This document shows, one piece after another, positions 55,200 through 63,703 of a stretch of 64,000 nt of DNA; position 1 is the first letter of the stretch, and each line of letters begins with the position of its first letter. Both the position numbers and the translations under genes were made by a program. The notes under the pieces were generated by a model. That model was not told the origin of the DNA. It saw nothing but the letters and a program-made list of their open reading frames with translations, and did not search any database. The stretch is taken from contig CP099827.1 in assembly GCA_029851265.1 (NCBI GenBank), forward strand, positions 1 through 64,000, given 5' to 3'. Source of the DNA: Candidatus Shikimatogenerans bostrichidophilus (GTDB taxonomy: Bacteria > Bacteroidota > Bacteroidia > Flavobacteriales > Blattabacteriaceae).

Positions 55200-55583
55200 A
55201 TGTTTTTTAAAAAACAAAAAAAAATAAAAAAAAAAGAAATAAAATTAGTTTTAAAAAAAGGTAATATATTATATAATAATTATATTAAAACAATATATAA
55301 ACAAAATAATAAATTGTTAAATAATAAAATTACTATAATAGTACCAAAAAAAAATATAAAAAAATCTGTTAAAAGAAATAAAATTAAAAGAAGAATTAGA
55401 AATTCATATAAAAACAATGAATTAATTTTAAATAAAAAAAAATTTTATTTTATTATATTTTTATACATTAATAAAAATGTAATAGATTTTAAAAATTTAA
55501 ATAAAAATATTATAAAAATTCTTATATATATAAATTTAAATATAAAAAATGAAAAAAAAATATTTAGTAGTAGGATTAGGTAA
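55200..55583 (+). CDS. rnpA: Ribonuclease P protein component
   Basis: Protein subunit of RNase P, which trims tRNA 5' ends. The signature IIVPKKNIKKSVKRNKIKRR (about residues 47-66) matches the family's VSKKVGxAVxRNRxKRxxRE RNR motif. The rest is strongly AT-drifted. 127 residues; the last 35 bases overlap pth. rpmH, usually upstream, is not seen, and I do not find the RNase P RNA gene in this window. Confidence 0.88.
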   Translation: MFFKKQKKIKKKEIKLVLKKGNILYNNYIKTIYKQNNKLLNNKITIIVPKKNIKKSVKRNKIKRRIRNSYKNNELILNKKKFYFIIFLYINKNVIDFKNLNKNIIKILIYINLNIKNEKKIFSSRIR

Positions 55584-56082
55584 TCCAGATAAAAAATTTG
55601 AATATACAAGACATAATATAGGAAATTTAATAATAAAACAATTAATATTAAAAACCAAAACAAAACTTTATTTAAATAATAAATTTGGTAGTATATATAT
55701 TATATATAATAATTATATTAAATTAATTTTATTATTATCTAATTTTTATATGAATAATATAGGATTATCAGTAAAATATTTTTTAAAAAAATATAAATTA
55801 AAATCAAAAAATTTAATAGTTTTATCTGATGATATATATATAAAATTTGGTAAAATTAAATTAAAAAAAAATAGTGGATCAGGAGGACATAATGGGTTAA
55901 AAAGTATAAATAATATATTAAAAACTAAAAAATATATTAAAATTAAAATAGGTATTGGACATGATTTTAAATATGGTAATCAAAATAAATATGTTTTAAA
56001 TATAATGAATAAAAAAGAATTAAATTATATATATAATAATATATATATATCAATTTATAATATAATTTTAAATTTAAAATAA
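55549..56082 (+). CDS. pth: Peptidyl-tRNA hydrolase
   Basis: Recycles peptidyl-tRNAs released by stalled ribosomes. YLVVGLGNPDKKFEYTRHNI (residues 4-23) contains the active-site His and Asn; NFYMNNIGLSV, LSDDIYIKFGKIKLKKNSGS and GGHNGLKSI follow. Length 177 is slightly short of the usual 190. It converges with prfA, 2 bases apart. Confidence 0.96.
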   Translation: MKKKYLVVGLGNPDKKFEYTRHNIGNLIIKQLILKTKTKLYLNNKFGSIYIIYNNYIKLILLLSNFYMNNIGLSVKYFLKKYKLKSKNLIVLSDDIYIKFGKIKLKKNSGSGGHNGLKSINNILKTKKYIKIKIGIGHDFKYGNQNKYVLNIMNKKELNYIYNNIYISIYNIILNLK

Positions 56083-56084
56083 TT

Positions 56085-57155
56085 TTATTTTTTTTTATTT
56101 AAATAATAATTTAATTTTTTTATTATTTTATCTATTTCACCATTCATAACTTTATCTAAGTTATATAAAGATAAATTAATTCTATGATCAGTAACTCTAT
56201 TTTGTGGATAATTATAAGTTCTTATTTTTTTTGATCTATCACCAGTAGATATTAAAATTTTTCTTTTTCCTTCTATATCTTTTTTTTTTTTTAAAATATT
56301 ATATTGATATATTTTAGATCTTAAAACTGTAATAGCTTTTTCATAATTTTTATGTTGAGATCTTTCTTCTTGACATTCAACAGTTATATTAGTTGGTATA
56401 TGTATTAATCTTACTGCAGATTCTGTTTTATTAACATGTTGTCCACCTGCTCCACTTGATCTAAATGTATATCTTTTTATATCTGTGCTTTTAATATTAA
56501 CATATATTTTATCTATTTTAGGTAAAACAGCTACAGTAATAGCTGAAGTATGTAATCTACCTTGTGTTTCAGTTTTAGGTATTCTTTGTACTCTATGTAC
56601 TCCAGATTCATATTTTAATTTATTATATATTCCCTTTTTTTTTATATAAAAAATAACTTCTCTATATCCAGATTGACTTTTATTAGTATTTAATATTTCA
56701 TATTGTATTTTTTTTTTTTTAAAATACATAATATACATTCTAAATATATCTTTTACAAATATACATGCCTCATTACCTCCTGTACCAGAACGTATTTCTA
56801 AAATTGCATCATTATAATTTTTTTTTTTGTGTTTGTTAATTAATTTAATTTTTTTAACTATTTTTTTTTTTATAATATTTATTTTATTTTTAATATTATT
56901 TATATCATTTTGAATTTCTAAAAAAAAATTATCTTTGTTTTTTATATTATTATATAATAATTTTAATTCTATTAAATATTTATTTTGTTTTTTATATAAA
57001 CTATATTTATTTAAAATATAACTAATATATTTATATATTTTATAATTATATTTTTTTTTAAAATATGTTTTTTTTCCTATAATAAAATTATATATATATT
57101 TATATTTTTTTTTAATTTTTTTTATTTTTTTAGTTAAACTTTTAATTTGTTTCAT
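56085..57155 (-). CDS. prfA: Peptide chain release factor 1
   Basis: Terminates translation at UAA and UAG. RF1 rather than RF2 is shown by GVHRVQRIPKTETQGRLHTS, containing the RF1-type PxT recognition loop context, then AITVAVLP. The catalytic GGQ is in SSGAGGQHVNKTESAVRL (about 235). EIRSGTGGNEACIF is the domain 2 entry. Full length at 356. The N-terminal coiled region is drifted. TAG stops in infA and rplN need this factor. Confidence 0.97.
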   Translation of the reverse strand: MKQIKSLTKKIKKIKKKYKYIYNFIIGKKTYFKKKYNYKIYKYISYILNKYSLYKKQNKYLIELKLLYNNIKNKDNFFLEIQNDINNIKNKINIIKKKIVKKIKLINKHKKKNYNDAILEIRSGTGGNEACIFVKDIFRMYIMYFKKKKIQYEILNTNKSQSGYREVIFYIKKKGIYNKLKYESGVHRVQRIPKTETQGRLHTSAITVAVLPKIDKIYVNIKSTDIKRYTFRSSGAGGQHVNKTESAVRLIHIPTNITVECQEERSQHKNYEKAITVLRSKIYQYNILKKKKDIEGKRKILISTGDRSKKIRTYNYPQNRVTDHRINLSLYNLDKVMNGEIDKIIKKLNYYLNKKK

Positions 57156-57223
57156 AAAAAATATTTTTTAATAAGTTAACTACAAAAGTTATTAATATTA
57201 TAAAAAAAAAATTTATAACTAAA

Positions 57224-57333
57224 ATATCAGTTTTATATAATTATTATATATATAATTTATATTTTATATATAAAATTTATATCAGTTTTATATAATTATT
57301 ATATATATAATTTATATTTTATATATAAAATTT
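57224..57333. repeat. Exact 55-bp tandem duplication directly upstream of pheS
   Basis: Bases 57224-57278 and 57279-57333 are identical. Each unit includes an ATATCAGTTTTATATAATT start and the 16-base palindrome ATTTTATATATAAAAT. The second copy ends exactly at the pheS ATG. The 178-base intergenic region separates divergent prfA and pheS and must contain both promoters, so the duplication also duplicates any pheS leader element. Confidence 0.95.
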
Positions 57334-58323
57334 ATGGATATTATAAAAAAAATAGAAAAATATATTAATGAAATTAAAGAAATTAAAAAAAATAAAAATA
57401 CAGATATAATAAAAATTAAAAATAAATTTTGTGGTAAAAATGGTATAATTAATATATTTTTAAAACATATAAAGAAAACAAAAGATAAAAAATATCTAGG
57501 TAAAAAAATTAATATTTTAAAAAAAGAAGTATTTGTAATAATAAATAAAAAAAAAAATATATATAAAAATAATATAAAAAAAGAAAAAATTAATAATGAT
57601 TTTTTTTATATTAAAAAAAAAAAATATAAATTAGGATCAAAAAATCCAATAACTTTAATAAAAGAAAAAATTATTAATATATTATGTTTTTTAAAATTTG
57701 ATATTATATATGGTAGAGAAATAGAAGATGATTGGCATAATTTTAAAGCCTTAAATTTTCCTAAATATCATCCTTCTAGAGATATGCAAGACACATTTTA
57801 TATTAATAAAAATATTTTATTAAGAACTCATACTTCTTCAGTACAAATAAGGTATATGGAAAAAAATAAACCTCCTATAAGAATAATAACTTTTGGTAAA
57901 GTATATAGGAATGAATCTATATCTAAATCATCTTATAATATGTTTCATCAAATAGAAGTATTATATGTAGATAAAAATGTATCTATAATAGATTTAAAAA
58001 ATTTAATAAATTATTTAATAATAAATATTTTTGGTATATCTATAAAATATAGATATAGAATTTCATATTTTCCTTTTACAAAACCTAGTTTTGAAATAGA
58101 TATATATTATAATAAAAAATGGATAGAAATTATAGGATGCGGATTAGTAAATAAAAAAGTTTTAAATAATGTTAATTTAGATAGTAAAAATTTATCTGGT
58201 TTTGCTTTTGGTATTGGAGTTGAAAGAATAGCTATGATTATATATAAAATAAAAGACATAAGAGAATTTTTTAAAAATGATATAAGATTTATAAAACAAT
58301 TTAAATCTGAATTATTAATTTAA
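57334..58323 (+). CDS. pheS: Phenylalanyl-tRNA synthetase alpha subunit
   Basis: Catalytic alpha chain of the alpha2beta2 enzyme. Class II motifs are seen: FPKYHPSRDMQDTFYI, LLRTHTSSVQIRYM, RIITFGKVYRNES (motif 2), MFHQIEVLYVD, PFTKPSFEIDIYY, IEIIGCGLV and FAFGIGVERIAMI (motif 3). The N-terminal coiled coil is Lys-rich. 329 residues, usual length. pheT is not adjacent and not in the window. Convergent overlap of 9 bases with rlmB. Confidence 0.97.
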   Translation: MDIIKKIEKYINEIKEIKKNKNTDIIKIKNKFCGKNGIINIFLKHIKKTKDKKYLGKKINILKKEVFVIINKKKNIYKNNIKKEKINNDFFYIKKKKYKLGSKNPITLIKEKIINILCFLKFDIIYGREIEDDWHNFKALNFPKYHPSRDMQDTFYINKNILLRTHTSSVQIRYMEKNKPPIRIITFGKVYRNESISKSSYNMFHQIEVLYVDKNVSIIDLKNLINYLIINIFGISIKYRYRISYFPFTKPSFEIDIYYNKKWIEIIGCGLVNKKVLNNVNLDSKNLSGFAFGIGVERIAMIIYKIKDIREFFKNDIRFIKQFKSELLI

Positions 58324-59079
58324 TTTATTTTTTCTATTTATTTCATATAAAATTATTCCACATGCTACTGATACATTAAGTGATGAAATTTTTTTTTTTA
58401 AAATAGGTATTTTAATTGTATCGTTAGATAATTTTAATATATTATTAGGTATTCCTTTTTCTTCATTACCTAAAATTATAGCTATAGAATAGTCTAAATT
58501 ATTAAAATAATTAATACTATTATTTTTACCTTTTTCAGTAATAGAAAATATTTTTATTTTTTGTTTAATTAAAAATTTTATAGTTTGTTCTATATTTTTT
58601 TCTCTACATATAGGAATTTTAAAAATTGCTCCAGATGATATTTTAATTATTGTTGGATTAAAAATATAATAATTTTTTTGTATAATAATAAAATTTACAT
58701 TTAAACATACAGATGTTCTAATTATAGAACCTATATTTTTAGTATCAGTTATATTATATAATATTAATATTATTATTTTTTTTTTAATTTTAATTATGTC
58801 ATTTAATATATATTTTTTAAGTAAATAAATATATGCTATTATACCTTGATAATTGTTTATTTTTTTTTTATATATTATTTTATCTATTTTATCTTTATTT
58901 AAAATTTTAATAGGTATTTTTTTATTTTTAATTTTTTTAATTAAAAAATTATATTTTTTAATTTTTATTTTATTTATAATTACTATTAATATATTAATAT
59001 TTTTAGATTTTAGTGCTTCTATAATAGTACGATATCCATATATAAGAATACGATTATTAGGATTTTTAATTTTTATCAT
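58315..59079 (-). CDS. rlmB: SpoU-family 23S rRNA (guanosine-2'-O) methyltransferase
   Basis: Trefoil-knot methyltransferase of the TrmH/SpoU family. The three motifs are NITDTKNIGSIIRTS (motif 1), AIILGNEEKGIPNN (motif 2) and IPILKKKISSLNVSVACGII (motif 3). An N-terminal substrate domain (GYRTIIEALKSKN, family GxxxVxEALxxg) points to RlmB rather than TrmH or TrmL. 254 residues. It overlaps the pheS 3' end by 9 bases. Confidence 0.9.
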   Translation of the reverse strand: MIKIKNPNNRILIYGYRTIIEALKSKNINILIVIINKIKIKKYNFLIKKIKNKKIPIKILNKDKIDKIIYKKKINNYQGIIAYIYLLKKYILNDIIKIKKKIIILILYNITDTKNIGSIIRTSVCLNVNFIIIQKNYYIFNPTIIKISSGAIFKIPICREKNIEQTIKFLIKQKIKIFSITEKGKNNSINYFNNLDYSIAIILGNEEKGIPNNILKLSNDTIKIPILKKKISSLNVSVACGIILYEINRKNKLN

Positions 59080-59211
59080 TAATATTTTTTTTTATATATA
59101 AAAATTTTAATTTACAAAAATATAATTATTTTAATGTTAAAAAATATAATAAATTTTTAATATTAGGTAGGGTAAGGTAGTAATAAAATTTTTTATGGTA
59201 TAATAAAAAAA
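59080..59211. other. Noncoding spacer with an isolated G-rich patch
   Basis: No gene is seen. The only notable sequence is GGTAGGGTAAGGTAG at 59166-59180, flanked by TATTA and its complement TAATA, which stands out in otherwise nearly pure A/T. It precedes the cmk-like relic. Confidence 0.4.
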
Positions 59212-59565
59212 ATGAATATTAAATGTAAAAAAAATAAAATATATATTATGGTATATTCATGACAAAATTTTAGTAACTTTATTAAATTGTCATTTATAAA
59301 AAATGTTATTTATGTTCATCATAATTACAAAATATATGATAATATAGTAAACAAATTAGTTATTTTGTACATAGGTGTAATAAATTTATAAAAAAAAAAT
59401 ATAAATATATTATTAGTTATAATAAATAAAACTTTTATTAAAATATCAGCTAGTTATTTAATTAAAAAATAAATTAATAAAAAATATTTTAATTATAATA
59501 ATATTGGTTTATATGAAAAAAATACATTAATTTTATTAAATTATGGTAATACTAATGTTATATAA
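59212..59565 (+). pseudogene. cmk: Probable relic of cytidylate kinase
   Basis: One plus-strand frame of 118 codons has only three internal stops (TGA 59260, TAA 59389, TAA 59470). Chance sequence of this composition would give about a dozen. Fragments follow the order of cytidylate kinase: KIYIMVYS then NVIYVHHNYKIY (family KIxIAIDGYS...YIYIDTGAMY, with the same 16-position spacing from YS to IY), a middle KTFIKISAS (family KIFLTAS), and a terminal IGLYEKNTLILLNYGNTN (family ISPLKKAxDAILIDNSN). No P-loop survives and the length is half of Cmk. cmk commonly precedes rpsA in bacteria, as this does. Inference from eye alignment only. Confidence 0.5.
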
Positions 59566-59607
59566 ATTTATATATAAAATTTTGAATTATTTTTAAAAAA
59601 AAAAAAA

Positions 59608-60789
59608 ATGAATAATAATAAAGAAATAGAAAAAGAAAATTCTAATTTAATAAAAAAATATTTTAAAAAAAATAAAATACCTAAAATAAAAGAATTAGAA
59701 ATATATAAAGGTAAAATAATAAATATATTAGAAGATTATGTAATAATAGATTTTGGATATAAATCAGAAGGAATTATACCATTAAATGAATTTAAAAAAA
59801 AAAAAATAAATATAGGAGATAAAAAAGATATTATGGTTATTAAATTAGATTATAAGGGTAATTGTTTATTATCTTATGAAAAAGCAAATAAATTTAAATC
59901 ATGGATAAAAATTAAAAATGCTTATAAAAATAAAAAAATTTTAAAAGGATATATAATATCTAGAACTAGAGGTGGATTTATAATGAATTTATATAAAAAT
60001 ATATCTAGTTTTTTGCCAGGATCTCAGGCTGATATAAAAGTTATTAAAGATTATGATTATTATGTAGGTAAAACTATAGATGTAAAAATATTAAAAATAA
60101 ATTTAAAAACTAAAAATATAATAGTTTCTCATAAAGTATTAATAGAAAAAGATATTGAAAAAAAAAAAAAAGATTTAATATCTACTTTACAAATAGGTCA
60201 ATTAATAGAAGGTAAAGTTAAAAGTATTATATCTTATGGGGCTTTTATTGATTTAGGTGGTTTAGATGGTTTATTACATATTACTGATATATCATGGAAA
60301 AAAATAGATAATCCTTCAGATAAATTAAAATTAGGTAAAAAATATAATTTTATTATACTTGGAATTGATAAAGAAAAATTAAGAGTACAATTAGGATTAA
60401 AACAATTAACTACTAACCCATGGGATTTATTTTTAAAAAAAATAAAAATTGGTAGTATTGTTAATGGTTTAGTAACTGCTATAACAGATTATGGGTGTTT
60501 TATAGAAATAGAAGATGGTATAGAAGGTTTATTACATGTATCTGAAATTGCATGGGATCATGAACTAAAATCAGCTAAAGATTTTGTAAAAATAAATGAT
60601 AAATTAAAATGTATTATTTTAAATATAGATGAAGAAGATAAAAAAATATATCTTAGTATTAAAAGATTTCAAAAAGATCCTTGGGAAAAAATTATTAAAA
60701 AATATTATATAGGATCTAAACATACAGGTATAATAAATAAATATTTAAAAAATAAAAATTATTTTATTTTAAATATAAATATTTATTAA
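59608..60789 (+). CDS. rpsA: 30S ribosomal protein S1, C-terminally truncated
   Basis: S1 delivers mRNA to the 30S subunit. Four complete S1 RNA-binding repeats are visible (about residues 26-85, 107-175, 195-262 and 279-348). The best preserved are EGKVKSIISYGAFIDLGGLD and NGLVTAITDYGCFIEIEDGI. A fifth repeat begins (GSKHTGIINKYLKN) and is cut off. Length 393 compares with about 550-600 for six-repeat S1. Follows the cmk-like relic. Confidence 0.95.
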   Translation: MNNNKEIEKENSNLIKKYFKKNKIPKIKELEIYKGKIINILEDYVIIDFGYKSEGIIPLNEFKKKKINIGDKKDIMVIKLDYKGNCLLSYEKANKFKSWIKIKNAYKNKKILKGYIISRTRGGFIMNLYKNISSFLPGSQADIKVIKDYDYYVGKTIDVKILKINLKTKNIIVSHKVLIEKDIEKKKKDLISTLQIGQLIEGKVKSIISYGAFIDLGGLDGLLHITDISWKKIDNPSDKLKLGKKYNFIILGIDKEKLRVQLGLKQLTTNPWDLFLKKIKIGSIVNGLVTAITDYGCFIEIEDGIEGLLHVSEIAWDHELKSAKDFVKINDKLKCIILNIDEEDKKIYLSIKRFQKDPWEKIIKKYYIGSKHTGIINKYLKNKNYFILNINIY

Positions 60790-60841
60790 ATATATTATAT
60801 ATATATATTTTTTTTTATAATATAATAAATTAATTTTAAAT

Positions 60842-61210
60842 ATGAATATAATAAAAAGACACTACGAAACTATTATTGTTTTTACTCCTGTATTATCTGA
60901 TAATCAAATTAAAAATGCATATATTGAATATAAAGATTTTTTAATTAAAAATAATGTTAATATAATTAAAAAAGAAGAATGGGGAATGAAAAAATTAGCT
61001 TATACAATTAAAAAAAAAAATAATGGGTTTTTTTATTTATTTGAATATGAAAGTGAGACTTTTTTAATTAAAAAATTAAATAATAAATTAATTCAAGATG
61101 AACGTATAATAAGATTTTTAACAGTTAAAATGAATAAACATGCTATAGAATATTCATTAAATAGAAAAATAAATAAAATTAATAATAATAAAGAAAATGA
61201 TAAAAAATAA
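60842..61210 (+). CDS. rpsF: 30S ribosomal protein S6
   Basis: S6, 122 residues. RHYETIIVFTPVLSDNQIKN, KKEEWGMKKLAYTIKKKNNG, FFYLFEYES and DERIIRFLTVKMNKHA are family blocks (RHYExVxIxxP, WGxRxLAYxIxK, RxLxVKxxKH). It begins the rpsF-rpsR-rplI operon and overlaps rpsR by 14 bases. Confidence 0.97.
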   Translation: MNIIKRHYETIIVFTPVLSDNQIKNAYIEYKDFLIKNNVNIIKKEEWGMKKLAYTIKKKNNGFFYLFEYESETFLIKKLNNKLIQDERIIRFLTVKMNKHAIEYSLNRKINKINNNKENDKK

Positions 61211-61469
61211 TAATATAAAATATTTATCACCAATAGATATAGATATTAAAAATAAAAAAAAATATTGTTTTTTTAAAAAAAGAAAAATTAAATATATAGA
61301 TTATAAAAATCCTTATTTTTTAATTCAATTTCTTAATGAATTTGGTAAAATATTACCTATAAGGGTAACTGGAACATCTAAAAAATATCAAAAATTATTA
61401 AAAAAAGCTATAAAAAGATGTAGACATATTGGATTATTACCTTTTATAACTGATGATTTAAGAAAATGA
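61197..61469 (+). CDS. rpsR: 30S ribosomal protein S18
   Basis: S18, 90 residues. KYCFFKKRKIKYIDYKNPYF (family KxCxFCKxxxxxIDYKDxxxL), GKILPIRVTGTSKKYQKLLK and AIKRCRHIGLLPFI are typical. Stop is TGA overlapping the rplI start by four bases. Confidence 0.97.
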   Translation: MIKNNNIKYLSPIDIDIKNKKKYCFFKKRKIKYIDYKNPYFLIQFLNEFGKILPIRVTGTSKKYQKLLKKAIKRCRHIGLLPFITDDLRK

Positions 61470-61918
61470 TAAAAATAATTTTAAAAAAAGAAATAAATAA
61501 ATTAGGTAAAAAAAATGATGAAATAATTGTTAAATCTGGATATGCTTTAAATTATTTAATACCTAATAACTATGCTGTAATAGCAAATAAATCTGAGGTA
61601 AAAAAAAAAAATGAAATAATAAAACAAAAAAAAGAAAAAAAAAAATTTTTAATTAAAAAATCTAATAAATATATTAAATTATTAAAAAATATAAATATTA
61701 TTTTTTATGTAAAATCAAAAAAATCAGGTAAAATTTTTGGTTCTATATCTAAAAAAGATATAAAAAAAAAATTAGAATATAATAATATATTTATTAATGA
61801 TAATAATATATATATAAAAAACAAAAAAATTATTAAAACTGGAGATTATAAAATTAAAATAAAATTTTTAAAAAATTTAAAAACATTTTTTAAAATTAGA
61901 GTATTAGAAAAAAACTAA
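61466..61918 (+). CDS. rplI: 50S ribosomal protein L9
   Basis: L9, 150 residues. The N-terminal domain MIKIILKKEINKLGKKNDEI then VKSGYALNYLIPNNYAV is canonical, followed by a Lys-rich connecting helix and a drifted C-terminal domain with KSGKIFGSISKKDI (family GKLFGSVT). The stop overlaps that of convergent prfB by 4 bases. Confidence 0.96.
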   Translation: MIKIILKKEINKLGKKNDEIIVKSGYALNYLIPNNYAVIANKSEVKKKNEIIKQKKEKKKFLIKKSNKYIKLLKNINIIFYVKSKKSGKIFGSISKKDIKKKLEYNNIFINDNNIYIKNKKIIKTGDYKIKIKFLKNLKTFFKIRVLEKN

Positions 61919-62988
61919 TTTTTTTCTAATACATATTTAATATATTTTTGTATTATATCGTCTATATTACCATTTATTATATAATCTACTTTTTTAGTTT
62001 TATATCCTGTTTTTAAATCTTTAATTAATTTATAAGGATGCATAATATAATTTCTTGTATGATTTCCCCATTCTATTTTTTTTTTTTTTTTAGAAAATTT
62101 TTTATTTTTTTCATCTTCAATTTTTATACTAAATAATTTAGATTTTAAAATTTTAATAGCATATTCTTTATTAATTTTTTGAGATCTAGTTTTAGTACAT
62201 TCAACAGATAAATTAGTAGGAATATGTATAATTCTTACTCCAGTTTCAACTTTATTAACATTTTGTCCACCTGCCCCTCTTGATCTAAATGTTTTAAAAA
62301 TTATATCTTTTTTTTTAATATAAATTTTAGTATCATCTTTAATTAAAGGATAAACATAAACTGAAGCAAAAGATGTATGTCTTTTATATTTTTTACTATA
62401 AGGAGATACTCTAATTAATTTATGTATTCCATTTTCTCCTTTTAAGTATCCAAAAGCATATTTACCATGTATTTCAAAAATAGTATATTTTTTACCTATT
62501 TTTTCTGATAAAACATAATTTATAATATTATATGTAAATTTTTTTTTTTCAGCCCACATTTTATACATTCTTTCAAGAATTTCTACCCAATTACAACTAT
62601 CTTTACCTCCAGCACCTGAATTAATTTGTATAATAGCATTTAAAATATCTTCTTTTTTAAAAATTAATTTATTTAATTTTTTTTTTAAATTTTTTATTTT
62701 TTTTAAATATACAATTATTTCATTTTTTGTATTTATGTTTTCTTTTATAAAGAAAGAATATAATAATTTTATATCCTTATATATTAAATTTATATTAAAA
62801 TAAATTTTTATTATTTTTTTATATTTTGATTTTTTTTTTTTTAAAATAATAAATTTTTTATTATTATTTTTTTTAAAATTTATATAATTAATAATTTTTT
62901 TATCTATAATTTTTATTTTTTTTTTTAATTTTTTAATATTAATAATATTTTTTATATTTTTAATTATTAAATTAATTTTGTTTATCAT
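61915..62988 (-). CDS. prfB: Peptide chain release factor 2
   Basis: Terminates at UAA and UGA. RF2 is identified by the codon-recognition context LIRVSPYSKKYKRHTSFASV (about 196); the usual SPF tripeptide is SPY here. The catalytic GGQ is in SRGAGGQNVNKVETGVRI (about 240) and INSGAGGKDSCNWVEILERM opens domain 2. The 357-codon frame is continuous from ATG, so the programmed +1 frameshift that autoregulates prfB in many bacteria is absent. TGA stops of rsmA, ligA, rpsR and fdx need this factor. Confidence 0.97.
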   Translation of the reverse strand: MINKINLIIKNIKNIINIKKLKKKIKIIDKKIINYINFKKNNNKKFIILKKKKSKYKKIIKIYFNINLIYKDIKLLYSFFIKENINTKNEIIVYLKKIKNLKKKLNKLIFKKEDILNAIIQINSGAGGKDSCNWVEILERMYKMWAEKKKFTYNIINYVLSEKIGKKYTIFEIHGKYAFGYLKGENGIHKLIRVSPYSKKYKRHTSFASVYVYPLIKDDTKIYIKKKDIIFKTFRSRGAGGQNVNKVETGVRIIHIPTNLSVECTKTRSQKINKEYAIKILKSKLFSIKIEDEKNKKFSKKKKKIEWGNHTRNYIMHPYKLIKDLKTGYKTKKVDYIINGNIDDIIQKYIKYVLEKN

Positions 62989-63040
62989 AAATTTTATTTT
63001 AAAAAGTATAATAAATAAAAATTTTAAAAACTTTAAATTA

Positions 63041-63129
63041 CGGAGAGAGAGGGATTCGAACCCCCGGAAGAATTAATATTCTTCAACGGTTTTCAAGACC
63101 GTCGCAATTAACCGCTCTGCCATCTCTCC
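63041..63129 (-). tRNA. trnS: tRNA-Ser (anticodon TGA)
   Basis: An 89-base class II tRNA on the minus strand. Acceptor GGAGAGA/TCTCTCC pairs perfectly, the discriminator is G, the anticodon loop is CTTGAAA, and a long variable arm (GAAGAATATTAATTCTTC hairpin) is diagnostic of serine tRNA. It reads UCA and probably other UCN codons. Confidence 0.97.
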
Positions 63130-63197
63130 TATATTATATAATTTTAAATTATTTTATTATAAATAAAAAATTATTTTTAATTTAAAAAAAAAAAAAA

Positions 63198-63548
63198 ATG
63201 TCATTAAAAATTACTGAAGAATGTATAAATTGTGGTGCATGTGAACCTGAATGTCCTAATAAAGCTATATATGAGGGAGGTGAAAAATGGAGTATATCAG
63301 AAGGTACATCAATAAAAAAAAAAAAATATATATATAATGGTAAAACAATATATAAAAATAAAAAATATAAACCTATATCTAATGATATATATTATATAGT
63401 AAAAGAAAAATGTACTGAATGTATAGGATTCTTTAAAGATCCTCAATGTGCTTCAGTATGTCCTATTGATTGTTGTATTGAAGATGAAAAAAACAAAGAA
63501 AGTACTGTTAATCTTATTAAAAAGAAAAAAAAATTACATAATAATTGA
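63198..63548 (+). CDS. fdx: 2[4Fe-4S] ferredoxin
   Basis: Small electron carrier. The first cluster site is [16 protein letters not shown] (residues 9-24) and the second is [20 protein letters not shown] (about 75-94), whose extra residues between Cys 2 and Cys 3 resemble the long-loop type of bacterial ferredoxins. A Lys/Tyr-rich insertion separates the sites. It would receive clusters from the Suf system; its redox partner is not in the window. The TGA stop overlaps the 3' end of the opposite-strand tRNA by three bases. Confidence 0.94.
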   Translation: MSLKITEECINCGACEPECPNKAIYEGGEKWSISEGTSIKKKKYIYNGKTIYKNKKYKPISNDIYYIVKEKCTECIGFFKDPQCASVCPIDCCIEDEKNKESTVNLIKKKKKLHNN

Positions 63549-63617
63549 CGTAAGGGGGATTTGAACCCCCGACATTTGGTTTATGAATCCAATACTCTAC
63601 CACTGAGTTATTACGTC
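63546..63617 (-). tRNA. trnM: tRNA with CAT anticodon (elongator Met type, or Ile if lysidine-modified)
   Basis: A 72-base minus-strand cloverleaf. Acceptor GACGTAA/TTACGTC, discriminator A, T stem GGGGG/CCCCC with loop TTCAAAT, anticodon loop TTCATAA. The acceptor's first pair is a normal G-C and the anticodon stem lacks the three G-C pairs of initiator tRNA, so it is not fMet. CAT alone cannot separate elongator Met from Ile(k2CAU); Met is the simpler reading. Confidence 0.9.
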
Positions 63618-63703
63618 TTAATAAAAGATAATTAATTTTTATATATATAAAAAAAAATATATTTATAAAAAGTTAAAAAAAATAATTTAAAAATTAATAT
63701 TAA

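Noticed and set aside
59161-59185. 4.5S SRP RNA domain IV
   Set aside because: The G-rich patch resembles it only loosely: no proper tetraloop closing pair can be drawn and the conserved CC is missing.
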